Positions 1-6,184 of a stretch of DNA of 8,333 nt are shown piece by piece. The DNA comes from an uncultured bacterium (GTDB lineage: Bacteria; Hydrogenedentota; Hydrogenedentia; Hydrogenedentales; JAEUWI01). The stretch spans positions 1 through 8,333 of the forward strand of contig CALAXS010000417.1 of NCBI GenBank assembly GCA_937895305.1, in the 5' to 3' direction. Under the pieces are notes generated by a model. That model saw nothing but the letters and a program-made list of their open reading frames with translations. It did no database searches and was not told where the DNA came from. A program made the translations under genes and the position numbers. Numbering within the stretch: the stretch's first letter is position 1; every line of letters starts with the position of its first letter.

Positions 1-18
1 ATGGGGGAGCTGGTCACC

Positions 19-168
19 ATGCAACACCAACTCATAATTCAATCCAACGGTACAGGCAAAGAAGATCTTGAGGACTACCTCGAAGACGGCTGGACGGTCG
101 TATCCATTACGCCCAACAACGGTCCCAGCTACAACGATTTCCTGATTATTCTGGACGACGGTCAATAA
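19..168 (+). CDS. Small acidic protein of unknown function (49 aa)
   Basis: The reading frame is open from base 1, but the ATG at 19 is preferred because a GGGGGAG Shine-Dalgarno-like run lies about 9 bases upstream. The protein begins MQHQLIIQSNG and ends in NDFLIILDDGQ. It has no signal peptide or membrane helix. The central part (LEDYLEDGWTVVSITPNN) has an acidic helix followed by Gly-Trp and a beta strand. That pattern resembles small domains such as DUF4177 or DUF1737, but I cannot assign it to a family. The frame could continue upstream of the window, so an N-terminal extension is possible. It ends 48 bases from the convergent secernin-like gene. Function unknown. Confidence 0.6.
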   Translation: MQHQLIIQSNGTGKEDLEDYLEDGWTVVSITPNNGPSYNDFLIILDDGQ

Positions 169-216
169 ACTGACCCACGTGTTTTCACACGATTTTGGTA
201 CCGGATACCAGCGGGG

Positions 217-1401
217 TCAGAGGCATCCCGCTGCACGGTTCCTTGAATGCCAGAACCGTTTCACAAACCACGGACGGGTGTCCTGTATCTGCGCAGGCAA
301 CAAATCCCGCTCCCAGGTTTGAAGTAATTCCTCATGGATCCGAAATGCTTCCGCACTATGGGGTGGCTTATCCTGCCACTGCGTCTCCAGTGTGGTGCAC
401 TGCTGCTGTATCTCCCCAAGATGCGTTCCGGGATTACGAAATAATTTTCGGGCCATGCGCTCATGACACCACCACAGCGAATCATTCACCACGCCTTCAG
501 GTGCGACGCCCAGGTCCACAGGTGCATGGACCGAAACAGGTTTAAACAAACTCGCGCTCGGCGTACTTGTGCCCGTGACCCAATGATGCACATTCCCCGG
601 CTTTAATTCCGATACCCACGATGCTGCGGTCTGATTGCCCGCCACCAGCCCGCCCCCATGCATACACGGCGCAGCCATGGCCCCATTCAACCAGTGATAT
701 ACAGGTCCGGATTGCCCCGCGCCATAATCACGGAGGATGGAAAAACAATCCCCGGCTGATTGTGCTTTTTCTGCCAAAGACTGGGTGCGCGGTTGACGTT
801 GCCGACAGGCCGACACGGTAGTCTTGATGCGGTCCGAATACTTGGCAGCAAAATCGGGGATGGTTAATCCATTAGAAATGGAACGCGCGCCCTGTATTGC
901 TTCCAGCGCCCAATGCGTCCCGGCCGTTTCCAACACATACGCTTCCCTGGTATCGGCCACGATAAAGCTGTTGTGGTACGTGAAGCCACGATGCTCATAG
1001 CCGCACCCCCCGCCCTGACCATGTTCCTCCAGCAATCCGGTTATCACTGCGCAGGCCGCCGCTGCACTCGCACCGCGCTCCAGGCCCAGCCGCAGCAGGT
1101 CCATACCCAGCAGGCCCTTCTTGGTATAGGGCTGATTCGTAAAGACTGCTTCATTGCCAATGCACACCCCGTGCTCATTGGTGCCTATTTCCGCGCCCCA
1201 CATCCAGAAGGGTCGACTGATGAGGATGGCGTGGGTCTGCGCAACTTGCGGTATAGTGATCCAGGTACACTCACACTGCGCATTATCAGGAAACGTTTGC
1301 GCACTATGCCATTCAAGAACCTGCCCCTCATTCACATCCCGGTCTGAATTTTTGGCAAAGAACACCCCGTCTTCATTCACAATCGCCAGGGTGTCACACA
1401 T
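217..1401 (-). CDS. Secernin-like peptidase C69 family protein
   Basis: A 394-residue Ntn-hydrolase-type protein of the secernin / C69 dipeptidase group, close to the roughly 400-residue length of secernins. Visible motifs: N-terminal Met-Cys-Asp-Thr with the candidate nucleophile Cys2, then FAKNSDR (15-21), the block SRPFWMWGAEIGTNEHGVCI (62-81), LLGMDLLRLGLERG (97-110), EEHGQGG (125-131), YHNSFIVAD (142-150), LETAGTHWA (157-165), RSISN (173-177) and CMHGGG (246-251). Family members use an N-terminal Cys exposed by Met removal or propeptide processing. Bacterial members are predicted dipeptidases or amidohydrolases, while animal SCRN3 carries a glyoxylyl group there. The actual substrate is unknown. 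A start nine codons upstream (1428) exists, but the internal ATG puts Cys at position 2 and has an AAGGAGA site just before it. No signal peptide is seen, so it is probably cytoplasmic. Confidence 0.9.
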   Translation of the reverse strand: MCDTLAIVNEDGVFFAKNSDRDVNEGQVLEWHSAQTFPDNAQCECTWITIPQVAQTHAILISRPFWMWGAEIGTNEHGVCIGNEAVFTNQPYTKKGLLGMDLLRLGLERGASAAAACAVITGLLEEHGQGGGCGYEHRGFTYHNSFIVADTREAYVLETAGTHWALEAIQGARSISNGLTIPDFAAKYSDRIKTTVSACRQRQPRTQSLAEKAQSAGDCFSILRDYGAGQSGPVYHWLNGAMAAPCMHGGGLVAGNQTAASWVSELKPGNVHHWVTGTSTPSASLFKPVSVHAPVDLGVAPEGVVNDSLWWCHERMARKLFRNPGTHLGEIQQQCTTLETQWQDKPPHSAEAFRIHEELLQTWERDLLPAQIQDTRPWFVKRFWHSRNRAAGCL

Positions 1402-1406
1402 GCACG

Positions 1407-1413
1407 TCTCCTT
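1407..1413 (-). promoter_or_regulatory. Ribosome binding site fixing the secernin-like start
   Basis: On the minus strand AAGGAGA lies with a 5-base gap (6 from GGAG) before the ATG at 1401. No comparable site precedes the longer start at 1428. This supports the start that leaves Cys as the second residue, as expected for an N-terminal nucleophile hydrolase. Confidence 0.75.
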
Positions 1414-1502
1414 TGCATTATTGCTCAATATTAATAGAAAAACTTATGAACAGGGTTGTCTGTAAAGGTCCATCACCACTTTGTGTAATACAAGGCCTTA
1501 AC

Positions 1503-1522
1503 CTCACCCGTCACGCAATGAC
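1503..1522. repeat. Possible internally deleted copy of the 6382-6453 repeat
   Basis: The 11 bases CTCACCCGTCA (1503-1513) are identical to 6382-6392, the left end of the inverted-repeat element upstream of 6453. After one base, GCAATGAC (1515-1522) is identical to the right terminal repeat of that element (6446-6453). The site therefore looks like both ends joined with the middle removed. It also forms a small hairpin (CGTCA/TGACG). It sits in the 185-base gap between the secernin-like and flavoprotein genes, where I see no convincing gene. Sequences this short could match by chance. Confidence 0.4.
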
Positions 1523-1586
1523 GTGATTTTATGAGTCAAAGATAACCAAGCAATTTTTTTGTTGAACAGTAAGTCTCCTTAGGAAA

Positions 1587-2579
1587 TCATACCCGCCTTG
1601 CTGCAATATGCGCCATGATAACCGGGCCATGTTCCCGCGAATTCTCTACAAAGACCACATTGGACTCACAGCCCGCGCACAAAGTTCCGGCCACATACAG
1701 ACCCGGCACCGTAGTTTCATACTGTGCAGAAAGTTCGGGCTTCTTCGTTTTCGGATCCACCACCGCCCCGGTGTTTTCCAACAGCGTGGTGTCCGGCTCA
1801 TACCCCGTCATGGCCAGCACGAAATCATTGTCAACCGTGACCACTTCCCCCGAAGCCGTCTGTATTAACGCATCATCATAACGCAGCTCGGCCAATTCCG
1901 TATTACGATAACAAGCGATGGCACCCTCCTTGATGCGATTCTCAATATCCGGCTCAATCCAGTACTTGGTATGAAAACTATCCCCCCGCATCACCACCGT
2001 GACCCGTGCCCCGGCGCGCCACAACTCCAGCGCTACCTCTGCTGCAGACGACCCGGCACCCACAATCATCACATCATGGTCCGCATAGGCATGAGCCTCC
2101 GTATAGCGATGACTCACCTTGGGTAAATCATCCCCCGGCACCCCTAAAGGTCGCGGACTGTCATAAAACCCGGTAGCCATCACCACATTCTTCGCCCGCC
2201 AGACATAGTCCCGCCCGAACTGGTCCTGGGCCTCCACCCGAAACAATCCATCCAGCGGTATCACATTCATTACCCTTCGATACGTCACCACCTCCAGGCC
2301 AAAATAGCTGGTAAAGGCACGGCAATAGCGTAAATACTCTTCCCGTGTCGGATTTTTCTCATTCGTCAAGAGCGGAAAGCCCGCCAGTTCCAGCTTGTCT
2401 GTCGTCGAGAACCACCGCATATACATGGGATGTTTCATCAACGCACCACAGACCGGACCCTTGTCAATGGCGATGGCACGCATGCCCAGCCGCTTTGCCT
2501 CATGCAATGCCGCAAGCGACGCCGGACCCGCACCCACAAAAACCACATCCAGTATTTCGTTTAAACCGTATTTTTTCAT
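1587..2579 (-). CDS. YpdA/thioredoxin-reductase-like FAD-NAD(P)H oxidoreductase
   Basis: A 330-residue two-dinucleotide-fold flavoprotein. Residues 12-22 (VVFVGAGPASL) form the FAD-binding GxGxxx motif. TTDKLELAGFP and NPTREEYLRYCRAF follow the pattern of the YpdA family. VVMATGFYDSPRPLGVPGDDLPKVSH is the family's ATG block, split here by the hinge to the NADPH domain. IVGAGSSAAEVALEL is the NAD(P)H-binding GxGxxA motif. GLYVAGTL close to the C terminus is the second FAD-contact motif. YpdA of Firmicutes reduces bacillithiol disulfide and uses a Cys in GGGPCG. Here that position is Ala20, and the usual thioredoxin-reductase CxxC in the NADPH domain is also absent. Instead Cys301-Ala-Gly-Cys304 sits near the C terminus. 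The substrate is thus unclear. The start chosen is the ATG at 2579, which matches family length. A start at 2606 adds nine residues, and neither has a strong Shine-Dalgarno. Confidence 0.87.
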   Translation of the reverse strand: MKKYGLNEILDVVFVGAGPASLAALHEAKRLGMRAIAIDKGPVCGALMKHPMYMRWFSTTDKLELAGFPLLTNEKNPTREEYLRYCRAFTSYFGLEVVTYRRVMNVIPLDGLFRVEAQDQFGRDYVWRAKNVVMATGFYDSPRPLGVPGDDLPKVSHRYTEAHAYADHDVMIVGAGSSAAEVALELWRAGARVTVVMRGDSFHTKYWIEPDIENRIKEGAIACYRNTELAELRYDDALIQTASGEVVTVDNDFVLAMTGYEPDTTLLENTGAVVDPKTKKPELSAQYETTVPGLYVAGTLCAGCESNVVFVENSREHGPVIMAHIAARRV

Positions 2580-2585
2580 AGGCCC

Positions 2586-2614
2586 AGTGTAGCAAAGCGT
2601 AACCATCTTTAGAA
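2586..2614 (-). promoter_or_regulatory. Candidate promoter for the flavoprotein, possibly leaderless
   Basis: On the minus strand TTCTAA (2609-2614) and TACACT (2586-2591) are separated by 17 bases. The -10-like box ends only 6 bases before the ATG at 2579, so transcription would begin at or next to the start codon. This agrees with the lack of a Shine-Dalgarno there. The -35 match is weak. Confidence 0.3.
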
Positions 2615-2637
2615 AAGGTAGCCCGATTCAGTACACT
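2608..2637 (+). promoter_or_regulatory. Candidate promoter for the acyltransferase
   Basis: TTTAGA (2608-2613) and TACACT (2632-2637) are separated by 18 bases, with four of six consensus bases in each box. The -10 box lies 23 bases before the ATG at 2661. A GGAGA Shine-Dalgarno is at 2651-2655. The box set overlaps the opposing candidate promoter of the flavoprotein gene. Confidence 0.3.
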
Positions 2638-2660
2638 ATGCGCTCATAGCGGAGAACACC

Positions 2661-3257
2661 ATGAACAGCATAACCCGATCCTGGCTTACCTGGAAACACA
2701 AGCGGAAATTTACCCGCCTGGGCAAAAGCTGTCGTTACCCCATCACCAATCTCACCGTGGACGGTCATCTAGAGCAAGGCGACCGGGGTCGCCTGCGCAA
2801 CAACTCTACCTTTCGTACCCACGGCAACGGAAAGATAATCTTCGGGAACCGCGCAGGGTGTAGCTGGGGCTGCCTCTTCGAGGCATGGGACCGAATCGAA
2901 ATTGGCGATTACTCCGGCATCGCTGAATACACCGTCCTCTGCGACACCGTTTTCGACAGCGTAGGCAATACCGATTCCCATCATGATATGAAGCGCATCT
3001 CCAAACCCATCATCATCGGTAGCCAATGCTTCATCGGCTCCAACTGCTACATCGGCCCCGGCGTCACCATCGGCGACGGTGCCGTCGTCGCTCACCACAG
3101 CATCGTCACCCGCGATGTGGGCCCCTACGAAATCTGGGGCGGCACCCCCGCCCGCAAGATGGGCCACCGCACCGAAGGGGTACCGGAGGCAAAGATGAAA
3201 GAGCTCGAACGTCTCGTGGAAGAGCAAGGCATCCAGACCGACCGCTACCTGGGATAA
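2661..3257 (+). CDS. Left-handed beta-helix acyltransferase (hexapeptide repeat)
   Basis: A 198-residue protein of the hexapeptide-repeat O/N-acyltransferase superfamily (WbbJ/WcaF/maltose acetyltransferase-like). These trimeric enzymes transfer acetyl or other acyl groups from a CoA thioester to sugars, antibiotics or other hydroxyls and amines. Coils are visible at 59-92 (KIIFGNRAGCSWG, RIEIGDYSGIAEY) and 117-152 (IIIGSQ-CFIGSN-CYIGPG-VTIGDG-AVVAHH-SIVTRD). They are followed by the typical closing YEIWGGTPARK (156-166) and a C-terminal helix. His107 or His108 in DSHHDM is in the place where the catalytic His usually lies. The basic N terminus (KHKRKF) may contact a membrane or acidic ligand. 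GGAGA upstream supports the start. It is a lone gene with no glycan-synthesis neighbours here, so the acceptor cannot be inferred. Confidence 0.88.
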   Translation: MNSITRSWLTWKHKRKFTRLGKSCRYPITNLTVDGHLEQGDRGRLRNNSTFRTHGNGKIIFGNRAGCSWGCLFEAWDRIEIGDYSGIAEYTVLCDTVFDSVGNTDSHHDMKRISKPIIIGSQCFIGSNCYIGPGVTIGDGAVVAHHSIVTRDVGPYEIWGGTPARKMGHRTEGVPEAKMKELERLVEEQGIQTDRYLG

Positions 3258-3284
3258 GGTCGCATTACTTCCTTCGACATTTTC

Positions 3285-3731
3285 CTATTTATGCTTCAGC
3301 TCACGGATGTGCGCATTGGCACTTTCCAGCCGATGGCTCAGTACATGGATGATATTCAGCAGCATCTTGACACCCACATCACTCTTCTTCAGTAGCTGGC
3401 TCACCTGCCGCTCGTCCAGGGTGAAGCACCGCGATTCTGTCAGCGATGCCGCGGTCGCGCTTCTGGGTTCATGATTCAGCACCGCCATCTCGCCAAAGGC
3501 ATCCCCTACTTTGCACTTCGCAATCAGTTCATTCTTCTGATAAATCCCCACTTCACCATGCAACACGATAAAGAGATTACTCCCCAGCATCCCCTCATGG
3601 AATATGGTTTTCCCTTCAAAAAAATTCAAGACCTTGCCATGCTTCAGGATATATTCCACATCCCCCGGACTCAGCCCTTTAAAAATCGGCACCTTTTCCG
3701 AATACCTTTTATAGCGTTTTTCATCATCCAT
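3285..3731 (-). CDS. Stand-alone cyclic-nucleotide-binding domain protein
   Basis: A 148-residue single-domain protein. Residues 15-36 (PIFKGLSPGDVEYILKHGKVLN) and the FFEGKTIFHEGMLGSNLFIVLHGEVGIY stretch form the cNMP-binding beta roll. The phosphate-binding cassette is clear at 79-94 (FGEMAVLNHEPRSATA), with Glu81 and Arg90 as the expected ribose and phosphate ligands, as in CRP. After the roll there is only a helical tail (about 108-148). No helix-turn-helix DNA-binding domain follows, so it is not a CRP/FNR transcription factor by itself. It may sense cAMP or cGMP and act through a protein partner. AGGAG upstream supports the start. It converges with the acyltransferase gene (27 bases apart) and diverges from the DUF1499 operon. 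The partner is unknown. Confidence 0.9.
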   Translation of the reverse strand: MDDEKRYKRYSEKVPIFKGLSPGDVEYILKHGKVLNFFEGKTIFHEGMLGSNLFIVLHGEVGIYQKNELIAKCKVGDAFGEMAVLNHEPRSATAASLTESRCFTLDERQVSQLLKKSDVGVKMLLNIIHVLSHRLESANAHIRELKHK

Positions 3732-3780
3732 TACGCAACTCCTGGCTAGGTTCGGCCCATACTCAGGGGATCATACTACC

Positions 3781-3894
3781 ATGAAACCGAATAACTTACC
3801 ATACCTCAATGACACCCCGCCGCAGGGCCTTGCATCCAGTACCTCCCCGGCTGTAGGCTTAATCGCCAGAACCCCTATACAAAGGCAAAATTAA
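3781..3894 (+). CDS. Candidate 37-aa leader ORF coupled to the DUF1499 gene
   Basis: The ATG at 3781 opens a 37-codon frame, MKPNNLPYLNDTPPQGLASS and onward to the end TPIQRQN. Its TAA (3892-3894) overlaps the ATG of the next gene as TAATG, the classic arrangement for translational coupling. AGGGGA (3765-3770) lies 10 bases upstream, a usable although slightly distant Shine-Dalgarno. The DUF1499 gene itself has only a weak AAAGG site, which would fit dependence on coupling. The product has no recognisable domain, and a frame of this length can arise by chance in intergenic DNA, so this is a candidate only. Confidence 0.3.
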   Translation: MKPNNLPYLNDTPPQGLASSTSPAVGLIARTPIQRQN

Positions 3895-4595
3895 TGCTCA
3901 ACAAAATTACGCTCATCCTCGTTTTCGCCTCATTCCTCTCCCTCGTCCTCGGCGTGTCCCTCGCCAATCGCGAGATTATCCCCGCAACCACGGGTCTGGG
4001 CCTCTTTGCCCTGGCTGGACTCATAGGCATGATCGCCGCAGTCTTCGCCGTCATCGTCCTCTTCAAGCAGCAATACGTCATTGGCATGATCGGCATCATG
4101 GGCCTCATGCCCCTCATCATCGTCGCTGCTATCCTTATGGCCGGTTTAGAATTTCCTGCTATCAACGATGTTTCAACCAATCTGGCCGACATCCCCCAAT
4201 TTACCCACGCGCAAACCCTCCCCGCCAATGCCAATCGCGACATGGCCTTTCCCGTCGAATTCATACCCCACATAGAAAAAAGCTACAGCGACCTCACCAC
4301 ACTCGAACACACTCTCGAAACCGAAACCATCTTTCTCCGTCTCAAAGGTAGCCTCAGCCAGATTCTGCCCCGCACCGAAATCACCCACTTCGACCAGGCG
4401 CAAGGCATCATCGAGGGTGTGACCATCACCCGCACCTTTCGCTGGCGCGATGACTTTGTGATCCATATCCGCCCCAATGGTTCAGGCGGTACTCTTGTTG
4501 ATATGCGCTCCAAGTCCCGCGACGGGCGCAGTGATTTTGGTGCCAATGCCAAGCGAATCCAAACCGTTTTCGATGCCCTCAAAGCCATGAGCTAA
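3894..4595 (+). CDS. DUF1499 family membrane protein
   Basis: A 233-residue protein with three predicted membrane helices in the N-terminal third (about 4-24, 33-57 and 62-84), then a soluble DUF1499 domain. Family features are PAINDVSTNLADIPQF (88-103), a central alpha/beta region with an aromatic RWRDDFVIHIRP segment (183-194), and the signature DMRSKSRDGRSDFGANAKRI (203-222). The function of DUF1499 is not known. The domain probably faces the periplasm in most membrane-linked members, but the orientation is inferred. The gene is immediately followed, 11 bases after its stop, by the Tat-exported dimethylformamidase-like gene, whose Shine-Dalgarno overlaps this stop codon. The two are therefore almost certainly co-transcribed and may act together at the inner membrane. 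Confidence 0.88.
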   Translation: MLNKITLILVFASFLSLVLGVSLANREIIPATTGLGLFALAGLIGMIAAVFAVIVLFKQQYVIGMIGIMGLMPLIIVAAILMAGLEFPAINDVSTNLADIPQFTHAQTLPANANRDMAFPVEFIPHIEKSYSDLTTLEHTLETETIFLRLKGSLSQILPRTEITHFDQAQGIIEGVTITRTFRWRDDFVIHIRPNGSGGTLVDMRSKSRDGRSDFGANAKRIQTVFDALKAMS

Positions 4596-4600
4596 GGAGT
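4595..4600 (+). promoter_or_regulatory. Shine-Dalgarno overlapping the DUF1499 stop
   Basis: AAGGAG is embedded at the TAA of the DUF1499 gene and lies 6 bases before the ATG at 4607. It indicates an operon, with translation of the second gene possibly helped by ribosomes finishing the first. Confidence 0.7.
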
Positions 4601-4606
4601 CCACCC

Positions 4607-6118
4607 ATGGACAAAAAAACCAACACCCAACTCAGTCGTCGCGACCTGCTCAAAGGGGCCGCCCTCACCGGACTGGGCACCGCCCTGGTCGCCAGCGATG
4701 CCCAGGCCAAGTCGAGCAGCAATGCCCTCAAAAAAGAGAACGAAAAAGAAGGCACCACCGACTGGCAACTCACCTATACCAAGGTGGACCCCGCCACCCG
4801 CTATCGGTGTCCCTGGATAGAAGGCTACGTCTCTCAGGCCAGCGTGAAAGCAGGCGACCAACTCGACATTATGGTCAGTACCCGTCCTGCGGTGCCCTTC
4901 CAACTCGACATCTATCGCATGGGTTACTACGGTGGTACCGGTGCCCGCCACATGGATTCTATCGGGCCCCTCAATGGCACGACCCAGACCGATCCTGACG
5001 TAGGCGACAAACGACTTATCGAATGCGCCTGGGACATCAGCCACAGCATCACCATCCCCGAAGACTGGGTCAGCGGGGTGTACCTCGGCAAGCTCACCCT
5101 CCTGGAAGGTCGTTTCCAATCCTACATCGTCTTTATCGTCACCGACGACCGCGAAGCCGATGTGCTCTTCCAATGCTCTGACAACACCTGGCAAGCCTAC
5201 AACCGCTGGCCCGACAATTACGCCCTCTACGACAATGGTGAGTCCCCCTGGGCACTCAAGCCCGAGACCCATGTGAGCTACGACCGCCCCTATGGAAAAT
5301 ATTGTCAGATCCTCGACGCGCCCCTGTCTCAGGGTTCCGGCGAATTCCTCCTCTGGGAATTTCCCCTCGCCTACTGGCTAGAGCGCGAAGGCTATGACGT
5401 GACCTATTGCTCCAATACCGATGTCCACGCCAACCCCCGCGAACTCATGCGCAGTAAAGCCTTTCTCTCCGTGGGTCACGACGAATACTGGAGCCTCGAA
5501 CAATTCAACAACGTGCAGAACGCCGTCAACGAAGGGGTTAACGTCGCCTTCCTTTCTGGGAACACCTGTTGCTTCGTGTCGCCCTTGCAACCCTCCAGCA
5601 CCGGACAACCCCACCGTATCTTTAATCGCGCCGGCCGCTTTGGGGGTGTAACCGAAGCCGAGGCCAAGAAAAATTTCGGTCCCTTCCCCCTGGAAGGCCC
5701 CAACGAGAGTTCCCTCATCGGCGCACGGACCATCACGCCCTACAACGGCTCTGGCGACTGGATTTGTAGCCAGCCCGACTCCTGGATCTTCAACGGGACT
5801 GGCATGAAAAAAGGTGACAGCGTTCCCGGCCTCATCGGTTGGGAATTCCACGGTGACCCTGCTGACATCCCTGGCCTCGAAGTCGTCGCCGAAGGAATCG
5901 CCATCAACGCAAGTGAAGAAAAAGGACACTGGACCGCCACCCTCTATCCCGGTCCCAAGGAAAACTGGGTCTTCAACGCTGCTACCATCTGGTGGGCACA
6001 AGGTCTCAGCACCCCCCCCGGCCACATGCTCCCCTATTCCCACTTCGGTCGCCCCCACGGTCCCGACGAACGCGTCCAAAAAATCACGCGGAATCTGTTG
6101 GATAAATTTCTCGGATAA
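4607..6118 (+). CDS. Tat-exported N,N-dimethylformamidase large-subunit-like protein
   Basis: A 503-residue protein. The N terminus has a twin-arginine signal: SRRDLLKG (10-17), a hydrophobic stretch, and a likely cleavage site after DAQA (31-34). The mature protein is therefore folded and exported to the periplasm, possibly with a metal cofactor. From about residue 65 it matches the C-terminal domain of the N,N-dimethylformamidase beta subunit: PFQLDIYRMGYYGG (97-110), SGVYLGKLT (156-164), DNTWQAYNRW (192-201), GSGEFLLWEFPLAYWLEREG (243-262), FLSVGHDEYWS (286-296) and GNTCCF (318-323). Known dimethylformamidase has a mononuclear iron held by two Tyr and a carboxylate. His291 and Glu293 in the HDE motif are the likely equivalents of its His and Glu, but I cannot assign the Tyr ligands securely. 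The characterised large subunit is longer (over 700 residues) and pairs with a small subunit, and neither the extra domain nor the partner is present here. An amidohydrolase activity is plausible, with substrate unknown. Confidence 0.85.
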   Translation: MDKKTNTQLSRRDLLKGAALTGLGTALVASDAQAKSSSNALKKENEKEGTTDWQLTYTKVDPATRYRCPWIEGYVSQASVKAGDQLDIMVSTRPAVPFQLDIYRMGYYGGTGARHMDSIGPLNGTTQTDPDVGDKRLIECAWDISHSITIPEDWVSGVYLGKLTLLEGRFQSYIVFIVTDDREADVLFQCSDNTWQAYNRWPDNYALYDNGESPWALKPETHVSYDRPYGKYCQILDAPLSQGSGEFLLWEFPLAYWLEREGYDVTYCSNTDVHANPRELMRSKAFLSVGHDEYWSLEQFNNVQNAVNEGVNVAFLSGNTCCFVSPLQPSSTGQPHRIFNRAGRFGGVTEAEAKKNFGPFPLEGPNESSLIGARTITPYNGSGDWICSQPDSWIFNGTGMKKGDSVPGLIGWEFHGDPADIPGLEVVAEGIAINASEEKGHWTATLYPGPKENWVFNAATIWWAQGLSTPPGHMLPYSHFGRPHGPDERVQKITRNLLDKFLG

Positions 6119-6184
6119 AGAAGGGTGTTGTATACCCAACATGGCGTAAGTAGACGGACCTATTTGTTCCCCGCCCGAAAAGGA

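Noticed and set aside
217..1428. Longer secernin-like start at 1428
   Set aside because: It would add nine residues before the N-terminal Cys motif and lacks a Shine-Dalgarno, while the ATG at 1401 has AAGGAGA and puts Cys at position 2.
2769..3227. 152-codon open frame on the minus strand
   Set aside because: It lies wholly within the acyltransferase gene on the opposite strand, is rich in Ala, Gly, Val and Asp, and has no domain. It mirrors the hexapeptide-repeat codons.
3732..3780. TATGAT (-10-like, minus strand 3770-3775) as promoter of the cyclic-nucleotide-binding gene
   Set aside because: No -35-like hexamer is found at 16-18 bases from it, so the support is too weak to list.
4592..5272. 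226-codon open frame on the minus strand
   Set aside because: Opposite the dimethylformamidase-like gene, Gly/Val-rich with no recognisable motif. It is an effect of third-position C bias in the real gene.
6123..6141. Possible terminator hairpin after the dimethylformamidase-like gene
   Set aside because: The stems are only 4-5 base pairs (TGTTG/CAACA or GGGT/ACCC) and no T-tract follows.
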